DNA of 64,000 nucleotides from Lagopus muta. Taxonomy: Eukaryota; Chordata; Aves; Galliformes; Phasianidae. The stretch lies in contig NC_064435.1 in assembly GCF_023343835.1 (NCBI RefSeq), positions 38,836,603 to 38,900,602 of the forward strand. Reading direction: 5' to 3'. Positions within the stretch are counted from its first letter, which is position 1; each line of letters opens with the position of its first letter. The notes below the pieces were generated by a model that was not told the origin of the DNA, did not search any database, and saw nothing but the letters and a program-made list of their open reading frames with translations. The translations under genes were made by a program, and so were the position numbers. This document shows, piece by piece, positions 1 to 13,066 of the stretch.

Positions 1-3000
1 AAGTAGCCTTTTAATTAAGTAGTGAAATAAAACCCAATAAAATAGCAATGGGAAGCTATCTTCATAATTGATCACTACTATATGACTTCCTGGAGCACTG
101 ACATCAATTATGCTCATATGTCAAAACAATGTTGGCACTCTGCCAGAGAAGATTCAGGCCAGGGCCAATAATTTATGTCTTTGTATCTCCAGAAATCAGT
201 GAGTGGTTTGGTCAATTTCTAACTGTTAAACGCTAATAATTTAATAGGCAGCATAATGAATGACAAGTCAGTAGCTCTTCTAAGAACTGTCTTGTTGTAT
301 GTATAAGTAAAAAGGAATAGACATTCATTTTAACTAGCTTCACTTCAAGCCTGCAGCCACTTGCAGGTACAATAGACCAAGACTTAATAATTATGGAGCT
401 AGATAGTTGTTCAAAGGCCTTTTTCATTCCAGTCTCACATATGTGACCCATTTTATCAAGGAACCATTCAAGCCTGATGTTGACAAAAAATGAACACTTT
501 TGGTATCTTATGGCACTAATGTGCTTTTTCTCCGCTAACTGGTAACACTTTTTCAGTTACAGAAGATTTGGTGCTTCTTGCAGTGTAATTAATTATTGCA
601 TATGAAAAACAAAACGCTATCAAAACAGGATATCGAAACCAATCTTTTATCTTACAAACATGAAAACATGGTACAGACTCCTACGTAGAGGTTGCCCTTA
701 GATGCCAATGCTGGCTTGCAGTCCTGCACTGAAGGGCCTGATAAATGACAGCCCACTGAGAGGCTGTTTATGTAACAGATTTATTGGAAACCTTGTCAAT
801 AACTTACATGTGCTTTAGATAATTCTGTATTCAGTTGCCAGGAGACTTGTGCTCCTGATGAGATAAAATGAACAGGATATCCTCTATAGCTTTCTCACTT
901 TTTTCACTAGTAAATAAAATCAGAACAAGTGTTATAAAATGCTAAGTACTATAAGCAGGAAAAAAAAGATGAGCACTGCATATTTTAAATAAAGCAACTT
1001 ACAGCCCCCTTTGCCCTCTCCAATTATAAGATGATAAAAGATCACCTTTATAAAGTAGAATGACCGGATTTTGTGGAACGTGGCTGTTTTGGCTCCAAGG
1101 TATTTGTAGCATTATAGTATCAGAGCCAGGATACAGCTGCCTTGTGACTAAGATGTCGTTCACTTGAATAAGTGCTATCCAATCACTCGACGTCACCAGA
1201 CATCTGTTTCCTGTTTTCATTCTTTCTTTCACTGTTATCATTTTATCCAAGTTACCCTTTCACCTGAAAACCACTTGGAAACCTACAGCAAGCAGTGCGT
1301 GCACACGCGTGCAGGTATCAAAGAAGTTGACTTAGGAAAAAAAATCTCTGAAAGCAATTTGTTCATTTTAATACAAAGAGCAGGAGCAGAAACAAAGTTG
1401 CCTTCCCCCCTCTCCTCCTCCCAAAAATACACAATGATACATAAACACTTTTGTCTTCTGGTCTTCACTAATATGACTAACTTCCTTCTTTGCTTCCAGT
1501 TAAGTAGCTTTCCTGTTGAGTACCACCACCTCCACATAATACAATTGTGAATTGATTCATAAAAACAGAAACATTATGGCACAAATAAGGGAAGGCAATA
1601 AATACTCTTCCCCCTCCAACTCCTTCCCAAATGGAGGTGGCAGCATTGTAACAACAGCAAGGAAAAAAAAAAGTAAAAATAAGTATTGCTTGTCATTTAA
1701 GTTTCCAAACCTACAATCATCAGGATGCAGAACAGGATACATCTAAAGTGAGAAAGTTATTTACTTCATGTTCAAGTTAACACTCGCTATACTTGTTTTG
1801 GCAAGCAGTGTTACTTTTGAGGTGCCAGAAAAGTGTTGTGCACCTTATAAAAAACCGGTGTTAACACCAGTGAGAGCAAATTCCTGCTATTCACAATCCA
1901 GTTTTATATTGGTGTTGTTTTGCTATGCTTCACCTATACTTCAGCTATAAATCAGGAGAACACCCATTATTAATAGCATCTCACACACATTAACAGACAA
2001 TAGAAACTGAACTGTAAATTGTCAGAGAAAAAAAAATTACTTTCCATTGCTAATCTCTGCATTCTGTGCTAGTTATTCTGCATGAGAACATTTCACTTTG
2101 TCTTGTAATTACAGATGTTCATACAGATTGCCAACACCACTTGCTGAGCAAAGCAGAAATCTGAGTTGACAAACACCAGCAAGAAAAAAAAAATTGCTAC
2201 TTCTTTTATTCTCTGAAAGAAAAAGCGAATGCTTTCCTTACTGAAGCACACAAATGAAACTGCAGGTGTTACAAATTAGAAGCAGATTCTGGCACTTGGA
2301 AGGCTTTCCCTAGGTGATGGGGTGGTTTGTCTGCTACAGGAAACTATAAGCAGCATTTCCAAAGGCACATAAAAAATTGGAAAGCAAGCGTTATTCTTAT
2401 GTTCTGGTCTTCCGGACTGCTTCCTGCATCTTGATATCCAAATTATCCCTACTTTAATGCCAAACTCAGCTTCCATTAAAAGTTCAAGTAATTATGAAAC
2501 ATCTCACCAACTTGTGAAGAGTCAGATCAATCACTCACAAACTAACTTAAGATTCTCCTTTCGATTTACTGCGTGGTTTGTCATCCCAAAATGCCCAATC
2601 CTAAGCATCCACATAAAATTTAGGATTGTAATACTTCAGTATTATTGATAAAACAAGCAGTTGTTGGAAAATGTTTACCCACTTTGTATCAAGCTGTTCT
2701 TGCTACATACTGTGTTCTACAAAAATAATTTGCAGGTTTTTTTTACAACACCCAAATTAGTCTCCTACCACACAGTATGACCAAGTTGAAAACTGAATCC
2801 TTATTGTATGTTTTGTCCATCACATATGTTCTTCATTCATCCTTCATAATCTAACATCACTGGATGCACTACTAATATTCATTGTCACTGAATTCTGTGC
2901 ATGTTCAGCAACGACATTATATTTGCACCTGGACAACTTTTAAGTTCCATTTGAATAAAAGCAGTTGTTAAGACTGTTTTTGAAATTCAGATGAAGTTCT

Positions 3001-3440
3001 TTCAAACTACACACTGTGTCTTTTGTAAATTCCATCTGAAGCAATGACTACAAGACAAAAAAAAAAAAAAAAAAGAAAAAGAAGCAAATTGTGATTTTTT
3101 AGCAGTGTCAAAATCCAGAACATTGCTATGAACTTGAAGAGGTTAACGAATTCTTCTGTACTTTGATGGTTTCCAGTGTTATTTTATTTTCGCCATCCAA
3201 GAAAAACTGATGGTTTATGTGTTGGAAGTGTTCAAGGTAACATTTTCTATAACATTAATTGGAATGCTGTATAACAATTTAAAATATTTCAGATTTTTGG
3301 ATTGAAGGGAAATCCAAATATAAACTAATTATTAAGTCAAGCTACTCTTCAGAAACATCCACTGAAACGTACAGTGCCAAACTATTTTTTCTGCAAAAAA
3401 TATAATAGGCAAATAATAGCAAGAGAAAATGCCCAAATAC
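1..3440. other. Gene-free region beyond the MRPL15 3' end
   Basis: No open frame here resembles a known protein and none has convincing splice sites. The region is AT-rich with short A runs, for example about 20 As near 3056-3075 and shorter ones at 1660, 2030 and 2190. No CR1 tail, tRNA or CpG-rich patch was seen. In the conserved vertebrate order the next gene on this side would be SOX17, so distal regulatory DNA is possible, but nothing in the sequence demonstrates it. Confidence 0.6.
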
Positions 3441-3444
3441 ATGC

Positions 3445-3450
3445 TTTATT
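3445..3450 (-). terminator. MRPL15: Poly(A) signal AATAAA of MRPL15
   Basis: The plus strand reads TTTATT, which is a canonical AATAAA on the minus strand. It lies about 220 nt past the MRPL15 stop and is the first canonical hexamer downstream. This predicts a 3' UTR of roughly 235-250 nt. Confidence 0.6.
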
Positions 3451-3666
3451 TCAGACTCCACAGTGCTTCCAAATGTTCAGATTTTTCATACACGGTGTTC
3501 TGACAATCAAAAAGAGCAAAAGCTACGCCAGTAGATTACATAAACAAAAACTTCTGTTTTGTCTGGTGTAACAGGAGTCTTAAAAAAAAAAACAAACACC
3601 ACTTTGTATCCATTATTTCATATCCAGATGTTTCCTGTACACCTGCAGTTGTCTCCAGTCCTGAAA

Positions 3667-6600
3667 TCACGAGCTATAGTATTTTAGCAGCCTCTCATCA
3701 GTTGGCTTCAGAATTTTCTTGTCTGCCATGTTTACGATCCATCCTGGAGCAAGACCAAAAAATATCTGCCTAGGGTCTTTGCGCATACTTAACATTTTGA
3801 AGAGCTCATCCTTAGTTATGTCTGGTAGGGTATAACCATACTTCTTGGCAAGTTCAAGTCTGGCTTCTGCAACCTTAGATGGATCTGCCAGGTACCCACG
3901 ATTATTGGCATCTGTGTAGTAACGCACCAGGTCTTCAGGGGGAAGCATTCGCTTTGGAATAGGCCGGCCACGCAGGAAAAATGGGACTGGCTTAATTAAA
4001 ATCTCTGCAAAGAAAAGAGATCAGATACGATCTTTTATAATCATTATTTAGGGACAATAAATTACACTCACTTAGTATTTTGTGCTAAATAACATATTAA
4101 GCTAACTTAATAAAAACGTACCAAGCAAAAACCAAATCTTAGGAATATTCTTATTCAGAATGAAATGCCATTTTCCTATCCAAAGACGTGTGTTATCACA
4201 AATATCAGAACAGTCTAGATGAGTTATCATTTGCAATACATTTATAATGACTTCATTGGAAAGATAACACTGAGGAAGATGGCATCTTCTGGCTTAAAGC
4301 ACTGGCTAAGACGTTAAAAATCACTATTTACACAGTCAATGAGTGGCAACTTCAGTGTTTCCTTAAGTATTTTAAACAAAAAGTCAATAGGAAGTTTATT
4401 TAGATTGGACATAAGGAACAAATTCTTTACTCAAAGGCACTGTAACAGATTGCCCAGAGAAGCTGTGTATTCACTGGCCCTACTCAAAGCCCGATCGAGT
4501 GGGTGGCAACTCTGCCCACAGTGGGGGACAGGGAGATAGAACTAGAGAATCTTCAAGGCCCCTTCTGAGCCATTCTATGAGTCTGTCTGGAAATTTGGGA
4601 AACTGTCCTCACCTCATTTTTATCTACAGTTAACAAAATACATTTCAGATGTTTTTAAACTAAATATTTGATCATTTCCTGGATTAGGAAAAAAAAGAAT
4701 TGCTTATATTAGTCTAGAACAACATATTTTGTACAAAAGAAGCTTACTCTTCTTGTCCTCAGCCTCATTCACACATGAAAGCTCCATTATTGTCAATAAA
4801 AATGGCATGAATGAATACCAGGCAGGATGCAGCCTCGAGCAAAGCAAAGCCACATTCTTCAGTGAAAGTGTTCTAAAACAATAGCCATTTTTATTGGAAT
4901 GATTCTGACCTTCTCTAGTTATTTCCTCATTTTAACTGGAAAGCAATTTCAAATTAAAAATATCATCAACCAAGCGTCATTTAAATCAATCTTCCCCTGA
5001 ATTTCCCAAGGGTTATTAAATGTGTGGAAAAGACAAAAACTCAAGGAATCAATCCTTTATTAGTTCCTTTGTTTACACAGCAACTGACATTTCTTAAACT
5101 GGCTGACAGGTAAATAACCATTGACACCAGTAGGGCTAAAGAGATGAACATTTTAAGAAAAAAGAAAATGGAGGAGACACTGCAGGTCAACATTTTTATA
5201 ACATATCTTTTGCTTAAGCTTTTAGAATGGATGAAGTAGACAATTTTCCAATAAAAACTCTGCATTTGAAATTTGGACCCTTAATCTTCATATTTTAATA
5301 AGTCAGAAGTCAACAGAAATTCTTACCCAAACTCCTTGGATCGTAGAACGACGTTGTAACAACACCTCCATTTTTTTCTATAGCTGCAATTGCTAATTCA
5401 GATGCCCTCTGCACTTCAATATTTATTTTTGCTGCAAAGATATCAGCACCCTGTAAGTTTCAATACATATTAGAGTAACATTAGCAGGAGTATTTTAAGG
5501 CATACATACATTCTTCTCTGCAAAGTTATAAGAAACATTTTATCCTGAAAAAAAAAACCCTATGATTTGCCTGTTTACTGTCCCAAATTGCTCTCAGTCA
5601 CATATAAGAAACATTTTATCCTGAAAAAAAAAAAAAACCCTATGATTTGTCTGTTTACTGTCCCAAATTGCTCCCCTTTCAGTCACGTGGGTTCAATTAA
5701 AAATGTTCATACATTTATTTTTGTATGTTCTGATCTTCTGTCCCAAAATAAGTTTTGATCTATTGTTAAGTTTTCCGCTAACTATTACTTTTGTCTGGTC
5801 TTAAAAGATCTCCCTAATATTTTGCTTGCACATGCTGCCCTCTAGTGGATTTGATATCATGAATTCTACAGAAAAGCAATTTAAAAAAAGCAAGGATGCT
5901 TCCAAAGCAGGACAAATGGACAGTCTAGCGTGGAAAAAACTGAAAACCCAAGGCTTTACGCTGCCTGAAACAATATACCTGTAATGTATGCCTACCTCCT
6001 CCACCAGCTGGACACCATAATCCCGTTTGAGAGGTTGCACTGTTACACCTCTGGCATTAGTAAGCTGTGTTAAGTCAATCGGCTGTGTAGGGTCAACTCT
6101 ACCCAAATCAATCAGGTACTGCAGCCTCTGAAGACTGAGCGGATGATACTGACGTCGGCAGCTGGCACAGAATGAGGGGGAAAAAAAAGGGAACAAAAAT
6201 AAATGTACAAAATCCAAACTTCAATAGAGCTGGTCAATGATACACAGTACATCTTCAGTTTTCTACCCAGTCTTAAAACAACCAAGTGAATGTTTGCAAA
6301 AGACTCATCCATAAGCCAGATTGAGTCTTATTACAAGTCCCAGTTACAGATCAAGATTGCACTATGTGTTCAATTTCCACCCTCCAATATGACATTGATC
6401 CTTTTGCTGTTGACAAGCCGGTTGGTTTAAGGAAGCAGCAAAACATTATGAGTTAAGTATAAGCATTTCTTGCTAATTCAACAAGATTCTGAATAACCAC
6501 CACATGAAAGTGAATCCAGCTGGGTAACATCACTGTAATGCCTTTGGAAAATCTGACAAAAAAATAAATCAAGACAAACTATCACCAAGGAAAATTAAGT

Positions 6601-9600
6601 ATTCTGCCAATAGCAGTCACCTTCAGCAGAATCTTCTGTTGCCTTTTATAAAGTTGTAACTTAACTACACAATCCAATCCTCAGAGTAGTTTCCCCAGTT
6701 CCAGTCTCTCTGCCTACTGCACAAGATTCCTGCTGATGCTCAAAACTATCCTCTTACAATCAATTTGCTGCCACTGGAAATCTGTGAACACTTGTAGAAA
6801 AACTGAGAAGTTTATCTAAATTAAGCCGGGGGGGGGGGGGAAGCAACAGAATTAGTCTCATCAGATAGCTCCTAACAGAGCAAAAGTTGAAAAAGTAGAG
6901 GATTAGCACTGCAGACAGGAGGAAAAAAAAAAAAAAAAAAAAGAAGTAAAGATAAACTCTAGAGACATTGCTGTCTCTGGAGAGCAGCTAGGTTGAAGAA
7001 GAACCTTTTGTTATTGTTTCTATGTGTACTCAATACGATTACAAAGCAGTAGGATCCTTTTATTTTTGTCATTGCAGAAGCTTGGATTTCTATTGTTATT
7101 GTTTAGTAACAAACTGCTAACGTGAGAAGCTCAATGTTTGCATTCTGTAGCATGTCCTCTGTGGATGAAAAGTGCTTCTCATTTACTCTTATTGTAAATT
7201 AATCAAAGAGGAAGAAATGACAGTAAATGGAAATATAATTTAAAACACTTCAAAACTAATAAGACTTGTTGAAATAGACTTTAGTAATGAGGACAGGTCT
7301 GTATAAATTCATGTATAAATTGAAAATATAAAACTGAACAGCTATTTGCTGAAGTTATATCAGCAAATGAAACATTAAATCAAACTGCAAGTTTAACAAC
7401 TAACAAACAAAGACATCAGTCTTTTCATTCTTAAACTGTCTGCATGTTACTAGTTACTAGTTACTAGTTACATGTTACTAGAAGTTACTAGTACCTATAA
7501 CAGCATTGTATGGACATAGACGTTTTTGTGACCACAGTAAAAGGAAGAAAAATAGATAACAAAAACCTAACAGTTTTCCATGTGTCAATATAGTTAAGAA
7601 AATGAATATAAAGACCAGCACACAGATCCACCATTAAGAAAAGAGATAGAAGAAAAAACAGGTTGGATGAATAATGTTAATAAGTTGGAAGAGGGACAAC
7701 GGCACAAATGAGCACAACGTGAAAAGGGGACAGAAGTGTTAGACATAGGGAGAGCACCTGATGAAAACAGTAGCAAAGGACAATTTAATGTCTGGCAGAT
7801 TTGTTATTAATGAGCTTTTTAAGATACTGGGCAGAACAGATGGAGTACAGATAGGCATAAATGGCACCACTGCAGGGCTAAGCGAGTAGAGCAATGAGGA
7901 AAAGCAGAATTGCTTGGCTAGCAGACATCGGAGCTCCAGGTGAACAAAGCAAACTGAAATAACAAAGAAAAGCTACACTTTAAAGCCTAACATCTTCACA
8001 GGAGTTCATTAAAGGCAAAGTGCCCACTTCCACTCGGCTGAATTGGCTATCTGCTGTGAAAACAGGCAAGGAGAAACAAGGAAGTTTGGAGGAGGGTTCT
8101 CAGAAGAGAAATAGGCCTAATTGTAGGGGATAGACTGCTACAAATGAGAGATTATGCAAAGAAAAGGGCAAACAAGAAAAGCTGCAAAGCAAAATGAAAT
8201 AATTTATTAAAATAAATAAGTATCTCATGAGAAACAGGAGATTCTGCTTGTAGGCAAGGTAACTGTCAGACATAACTAGTCGATAACATGTTTTGGCATA
8301 GCAGACATTCTGGCTTCATGAGAAAGCAGACTGATTAACCTGTGTGCTACTATGAAAGAACTTACCTATGTCCCTCATTAAACCCGTATTTTGGTATGGA
8401 CAAATAAAATGGAGTCTGGCCACCCTCAAAGCCTAACCGGGGGCGATTTCCTCTTTGTCTTTCCCCTTTGTGACCTCGACCACACTTTCTACCTCTGTAT
8501 CGTCCACGGCCACGTCTTCTCTCCTTGAAAATAATAAACGATACATTTAGTTAACTACTTTCTAGAGAAGAATCTTTAAAATGTAAGATTTCTGAGACAT
8601 AACCAACACAACAATTGTTGATATTCCCTCCTGTTTAATGAAAAAGTTGCTTAGTGCTCAGAAGTTTACAAATACTAACAATAGAAATCAAAACATTTCA
8701 AGATGCAGAGGAATAGAAAACATCTGCAATGCATACATGTAACTCTTTTCCAGGGACCAAGATTTTTTGGAAAGTCTGTAACTACTGACTACAGATCTGA
8801 AGAGGATTATATTTCAATCTTTTATTAGTGCTTAAACTAAGGCTGTGAAACTATGCTGAACTTCAACTTAGCACCACAGTCACAAGTAGCATGTTAGCAA
8901 CCCTCTTGCAACAGCATTTGCACAGCTAAGTGGCAAACAGCAAATGAAAAAAAAGGTATCAGAAAAGATGAGTTACATCATTTAGCAGAACACAAGTATG
9001 CAATTATCTGCATAATCACAAGACAGGCATTAAACAATGGTGGAAATGAGTATCTGGTTGTACCAACTTGAAATGAAGCAGTGTCAGGCCACACCAACCT
9101 AGCTATTAAAAATCTACTGTGTAAGATTACTTTATCTTACATATCAAAGATTTTGTGGAACTAAAGGTCGCTTTGAGTTCCTCATGCTTTGTCAGGGATA
9201 AACCACAAGCCTCAGATTCCTCACCACTGTGGTGCACAGTTAAGAGTTTGCTACTGAGCTCCAAGAGGCACAACCACATCTACACATCACTTTGATAAAT
9301 GCATTTGATTCTACAAAGTTTTTTTCCATTTAATGGCTTACGCTCTCGTGTCTCCACAAGTATTTGCTGTTTTCCACTGTATTCTTCCATCTGAATCAGT
9401 CATACTGGGAAATACGTAAAGCAACATATTTTAAACATGATTTGTAACATTAACAAGCAACCTTTGATATCCTAAGTCACTCCATAATCACTGTTCATTC
9501 AAAAATAATTTAAATAAGTCATTAGTAAAAAGATTTCATTAAGTCTCTTCACATTCTAATTTTTCGCATCCAACTCAGGCAAACTGTGGGCATTCCTAAT

Positions 9601-10350
9601 ACTGTAAATCATGCAATGCAGTTATACTGCAGCAGGGAATATTTAGCAAAACTAAGGTTTGAGAACTGCCACAAAGACAAAAAATCTGTTGTTTTTTAAA
9701 ATGCTTTTTATTAAGTTATGGAAAACTTAATGTACACTGGCATGTTAAGAAAAAAGCCAATGTGGCTATAAATAACTTTAAAAAAAATCATTAACATACT
9801 TGAAACAAGGCAAGGCTTATCCATATTAATATTAAATAGCACAGAGTTCCAGTGCAAGTTCATGCTAGACTACACTACTGCCACTAATGGAAGCTGTCTC
9901 ATCCCTAAGCCACACACTGTGCTGCTTAATTTACAGAATCTTTTGTGCTGCATAGCTCTGCATTAGACAAATCAGGAAATTAAACCAGATGAAAATTATT
10001 TTTTGTCTAATTAGTTTTCAGGGATTTCATTCCTTGATCTGGCTCACCACAGAACCTTTAGCATCAGCACAAATACAAAGCAGGAGTGAAAATACTTGGA
10101 GGCAGACGGAGGGCATTACTGGCCCATCTTTTCTGGCAGCTGCCTGCACATGCACCAATTTGTGGTCAAAAATAGGAAGCAACTGGTATATTAACCACAT
10201 TTTAGATTGTCAGTGGGGCTAATCAAAACATTTTGGTTCTTTTCACAACATCTGTTAGTGAAGTAACATGCACTTAAATACACTCATTTGAACTGGTTAC
10301 ATTCGTTCCTTTAAACCTCAAGTTTAGACAACATGGGTGTGATTAGCTTG

Positions 10351-10381
<31 letters not shown>

Positions 10382-11157
10382 AAAAAATAAGGACACCAGC
10401 CCCACACAGGGTCTCCCTTCCAGGTCGTTATGACCTTGACAAAGCTGCATCTAGAGAAGCAGCTTGAAAGTAGAACCCCTGATAACCACAGTGGGAAAGA
10501 ACATCGGTTCTCCTGCCATGGAATGGGCCTGTGGGATTACAAACATGCAGAACTCAACAGGTCTGTTAGCATCTCTGGGGAGCACTGCCAGGGATGCCTG
10601 GTGTTCTGTTTGTTCTCTATTCCTATGACTCTTCTTGCCTCCAGCTGGGCTTCTTTTTCTTACTTCTCTATTGTTTTATAAGTAGGGATGAGAAGAGAGA
10701 ATTCAGTTTTGTTCTGGAACAATCACTGCTAATAACAAATTCTGGCTGGAATGACTTTCTGTCTAGCCTCTCCTTTTTCATGCGTACTGTTACTCCCAAT
10801 CATAAATGTTTGGTATTTCATATACTTTTTAATGTAGCTCAACCACTACAGTAGCCCTAAGGCCTAGTTAGGGCCGCCCATCAGCCAGCTGTCCGTGGAG
10901 ATGGCCACATGCACACAGGTTTAAGGGATACGGGGCCACCCCACCTCGTTCCAACTGGGCAGCTCTCCCAGGCCTGCCGCGGTCTCCCAGAGACCTTGCG
11001 ACGGCCCTTGAGAGCAACAGGGAGCCCGAGACCCACCCGACCAGCCACAGGCACTCACCGGCTTTTTTGAACCCGGGCTGGGCCTCAGGTTGGCCAAGCT
11101 GACCTTAGGCAGCGACCGCAGTAGCTGCAGAGCCCCATGCACGCCAGTCCCGCTCAT
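3667..11157 (-). CDS. MRPL15: Mitochondrial large ribosomal subunit protein uL15m (MRPL15), complete, 5 coding exons
   Basis: Structural protein of the large subunit of the mitochondrial ribosome, homologous to bacterial L15 and acting in the mitochondrial matrix. Coding exons in transcript order: 11157-11059, 8523-8366, 6161-5996, 5450-5327 and 4004-3667 (stop TGA). They sum to 885 nt, or 294 aa, against 296 in human as I recall it. All introns are GT-AG and phases agree across every junction. The start [15 protein letters not shown] matches the family N terminus. Exon 2 carries the basic L15 signature, with [14 protein letters not shown] followed by [11 protein letters not shown]. Exon 3 encodes the [10 protein letters not shown] and [12 protein letters not shown] blocks, and exon 5 encodes [16 protein letters not shown] and the C terminus [16 protein letters not shown]. 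The frame stays open upstream to another ATG at 11295, but homology supports 11157. Identity is very secure; the splice edges are inferred. Confidence 0.97.
4391..4585 (+). repeat. CR1 LINE 3' fragment in MRPL15 intron 4
   Basis: This short, diverged copy shows the typical CR1 3' region: a TTTAGATTGGACATAAGG-like block, GCCCAGAGAAGCTGTG, and a terminal CCATTCTATGAGTCTG. It is 5'-truncated and lies antisense to MRPL15. No coding potential remains. Confidence 0.85.
5527..5689. repeat. Tandem duplication of a ~76-bp unit in MRPL15 intron 3
   Basis: The segment starting TATAAGAAACATTTTATCC at 5527 recurs at 5603, a period of 76 bp. Both copies share the A run, ACCCTATGATTTG, CTGTTTACTGTCCCAAATTG and a final AGTCAC. 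The copies differ in A-run length, by a C/T change, and by a short insertion near the end of copy two. Neither reaches a splice site. Confidence 0.9.
6828..6840. repeat. 13-nt G homopolymer in MRPL15 intron 2
   Basis: A run of 13 Gs follows TTAAGCC. MRPL15 is transcribed from the other strand, so its pre-mRNA carries a C run here. The exact length is the kind of call that sequencing gets wrong. Confidence 0.8.
7445..7495. repeat. Heptamer tandem repeat (GTTACTA)n in MRPL15 intron 2
   Basis: GTTACTA is repeated about three and a half times without a break. A near-copy CATGTTACTAGAAGTTACTAG follows. The array is about 50 bp, each unit contains the CTAG palindrome, and it lies well away from the exons. 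Confidence 0.85.
10351..10379. repeat. 29-nt A homopolymer in MRPL15 intron 1
   Basis: Twenty-nine consecutive As are followed by G and another short A run. No processed gene copy or CR1 tail is recognisable next to it, so it is best treated as a simple repeat. The MRPL15 transcript would carry a U run here. Confidence 0.85.
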
Positions 11158-11420
11158 CGCCACTGCCCTCCCAAGGACGACTGCGCCGCTCCGCAGGCAG
11201 AGCTGCTTTACGGCAAGAGCCGTAAACCGCGCCTCCCAGCACTGTCGCGCAATGCCACAGCCTAAGAGGAAGGGAGCGTGGAGGAGGTTGCACAAGATGG
11301 CGTAGGTCAGGTTTCCGCTCCGCCGGATAGCTGCGAGTGGGCTACGTGCTGCGAAAACGGGGAAGCGCGAGTGAAGCGTCAGGTAGTCCTCTCAGCAGAC
11401 AGTGCCAATGGCTTTGGACC
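10870..11420 (-). promoter_or_regulatory. MRPL15: CpG-island promoter of MRPL15
   Basis: GC and CG density rises sharply around MRPL15 exon 1 and falls back by about 11420, as in a housekeeping promoter. No TATA box is evident. The start codon context is GGCGATGA, with G at -3. The transcription start cannot be placed from sequence; the frame is open 46 codons upstream of the chosen ATG, so part of that stretch is probably 5' UTR. Confidence 0.7.
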
Positions 11421-13066
11421 CAAACTGGGCTTAGTTCTTCACTCCTGTGTTATTCGCACTGCCCTCAGCCCCGTGTTTTAAAGCCAAGCTTTTAAAACCG
11501 ACAGGCTGCTTATGAACAGGAGTGACTTAGGGCACGCAGCACATCGATCTCGTAGAAGTTAGCATGCAGCTCAGCCTAGTAACCTTTACTGTTCTGCCAG
11601 TAAGCAACAGGTGAGAGGGACATTTGGAAATCGAGTTACAGGCTGAAGTCTGTATTGCTTCTCCTGGTGTTCAGAAACACCAACTATCCAGCAGTGTACA
11701 TAAAATGCTGCTATGGGAAACCATCTGTGTCAATTTCAGCCACTAGGATAGGGGAAAATACGCAGTTTAGACACGTTCTCCCTTGTAAAATTCTCATTAC
11801 CATAAATTTTGTAGAAAAATACTCGTATGCAGATAACTCACTCTAAAGACATCCAACTCACAAAGCTTTGAAAGATTCACAACTTGGAAGCTAATAGTGG
11901 CTCCCTCAGGAAGACGAACCTTGTGCTGTTTGCCTGCAGGCAGCAGGCTGCCCTGTGCCCCACTGCCCTTCTGCTGTTGTGCAATTCCCAGCCACCCTGT
12001 GTGCACAGAGCTGTATTCCTCCAGCAGCTCTGAGCAGCACTGGCAGGGCTGGCAGTTCAGCTGAGGTCAGTCCAGATGCAGTGATCAACCACTTGGCCCA
12101 GCTGTCAGCAGGCATCAGGCCCTGCACAGCAGAAGTTGCATCAGGTCACCTCAGGAGGGTTACCTTTGTTGAATAAAAAAGACAATCTGGTAGACATCAT
12201 TGTAGCAGATTTGAGTTGGGTATCATATGCGTTACAAGAACTAAAGCACAGAGATAAAACATAGAGGCCTTGTTAAAAATAACAATATGGCAACAGTGGA
12301 AACCCCCTACCATAGATACTAGATATCAAAACAGCATCACCAGTCATGGCAAAAGAGGTTGTGTACTTGAAGTTATACAGTTGGTACAAAGACCTCTCTA
12401 ACATAATTTATGCAGCCATGCTAACAAAGATAGTAAGACACGAGAAGAATTTACGTAGTAGAAAACTACCCCTGCCTGGTATGGAACATGCCAGCAGGAT
12501 GGGTGTGCTTTCACATAACACAGTGCACATTCAGCTGCTGTTTGAGTTGCCAAACAGTGACTGAGCTCCGACAGATACCACCCAGCAAAATACAATGAGC
12601 AGATTGACTCCCTGGGAGGAAGTATCTGACAAAGATGCATGAAACAGAAGACAAAACATTTCATTCTTGCAGCAGTGTGTTAACCATACTAATTCAGAGT
12701 TTGTCTGAGTTCTTGGAATGAACAAATGAATAAGAGGCATTCACTCTTTGGCCATAAACCACAATTCACTGATGCAAGCATCTGATCTGACAGGGACAAA
12801 TGAGTTCTGTCCAACAGTGTTGCCTGCTGTTGTTTCAGGGTTTTTGTTTTGTTTTGTTTTTTGCTGTTTTTCCTGGTTCCCGTGACTTAGTATTTGCTAT
12901 TACTCCACTAAAGAACATTGAGATTTCCTTTCTCCCCAAGCCTTTCAAAGCACAAAAATGGATTTTTATAAGAAATAGTCAAGTGGCAGACATGATAGCG
13001 TAATCTGGCAGACACTCAGATTTGAAAGCCCATTGAAAGCTAGTTTTAAAGGTGAAAGACAGTTCA
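11421..13066. other. MRPL15-LYPLA1 inter-promoter region, no gene seen
   Basis: Single-copy-looking sequence with a more GC-rich patch at about 11890-12170 and a short GTTTT-type repeat near 12840-12865. Frames here are short, lack splice partners and match no family I know. Nothing resembling a tRNA or other structured RNA was seen. Confidence 0.5.

Noticed and set aside
7444-7495. Short regular repeats considered as a CRISPR-like array
   Set aside because: The units are 7-bp direct tandem copies with no spacers, in a vertebrate intron. This is a simple satellite.
10351-10700. A 29-A run next to GC-richer sequence, considered as a retrocopied gene
   Set aside because: No coding similarity lies on the side where the body of a retrocopy would be, and no target duplication was found.
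11890-12170. A GC-richer patch with open frames on both strands between MRPL15 and LYPLA1
   Set aside because: The frames lack similarity, start contexts and splice partners. Composition alone does not support a gene.
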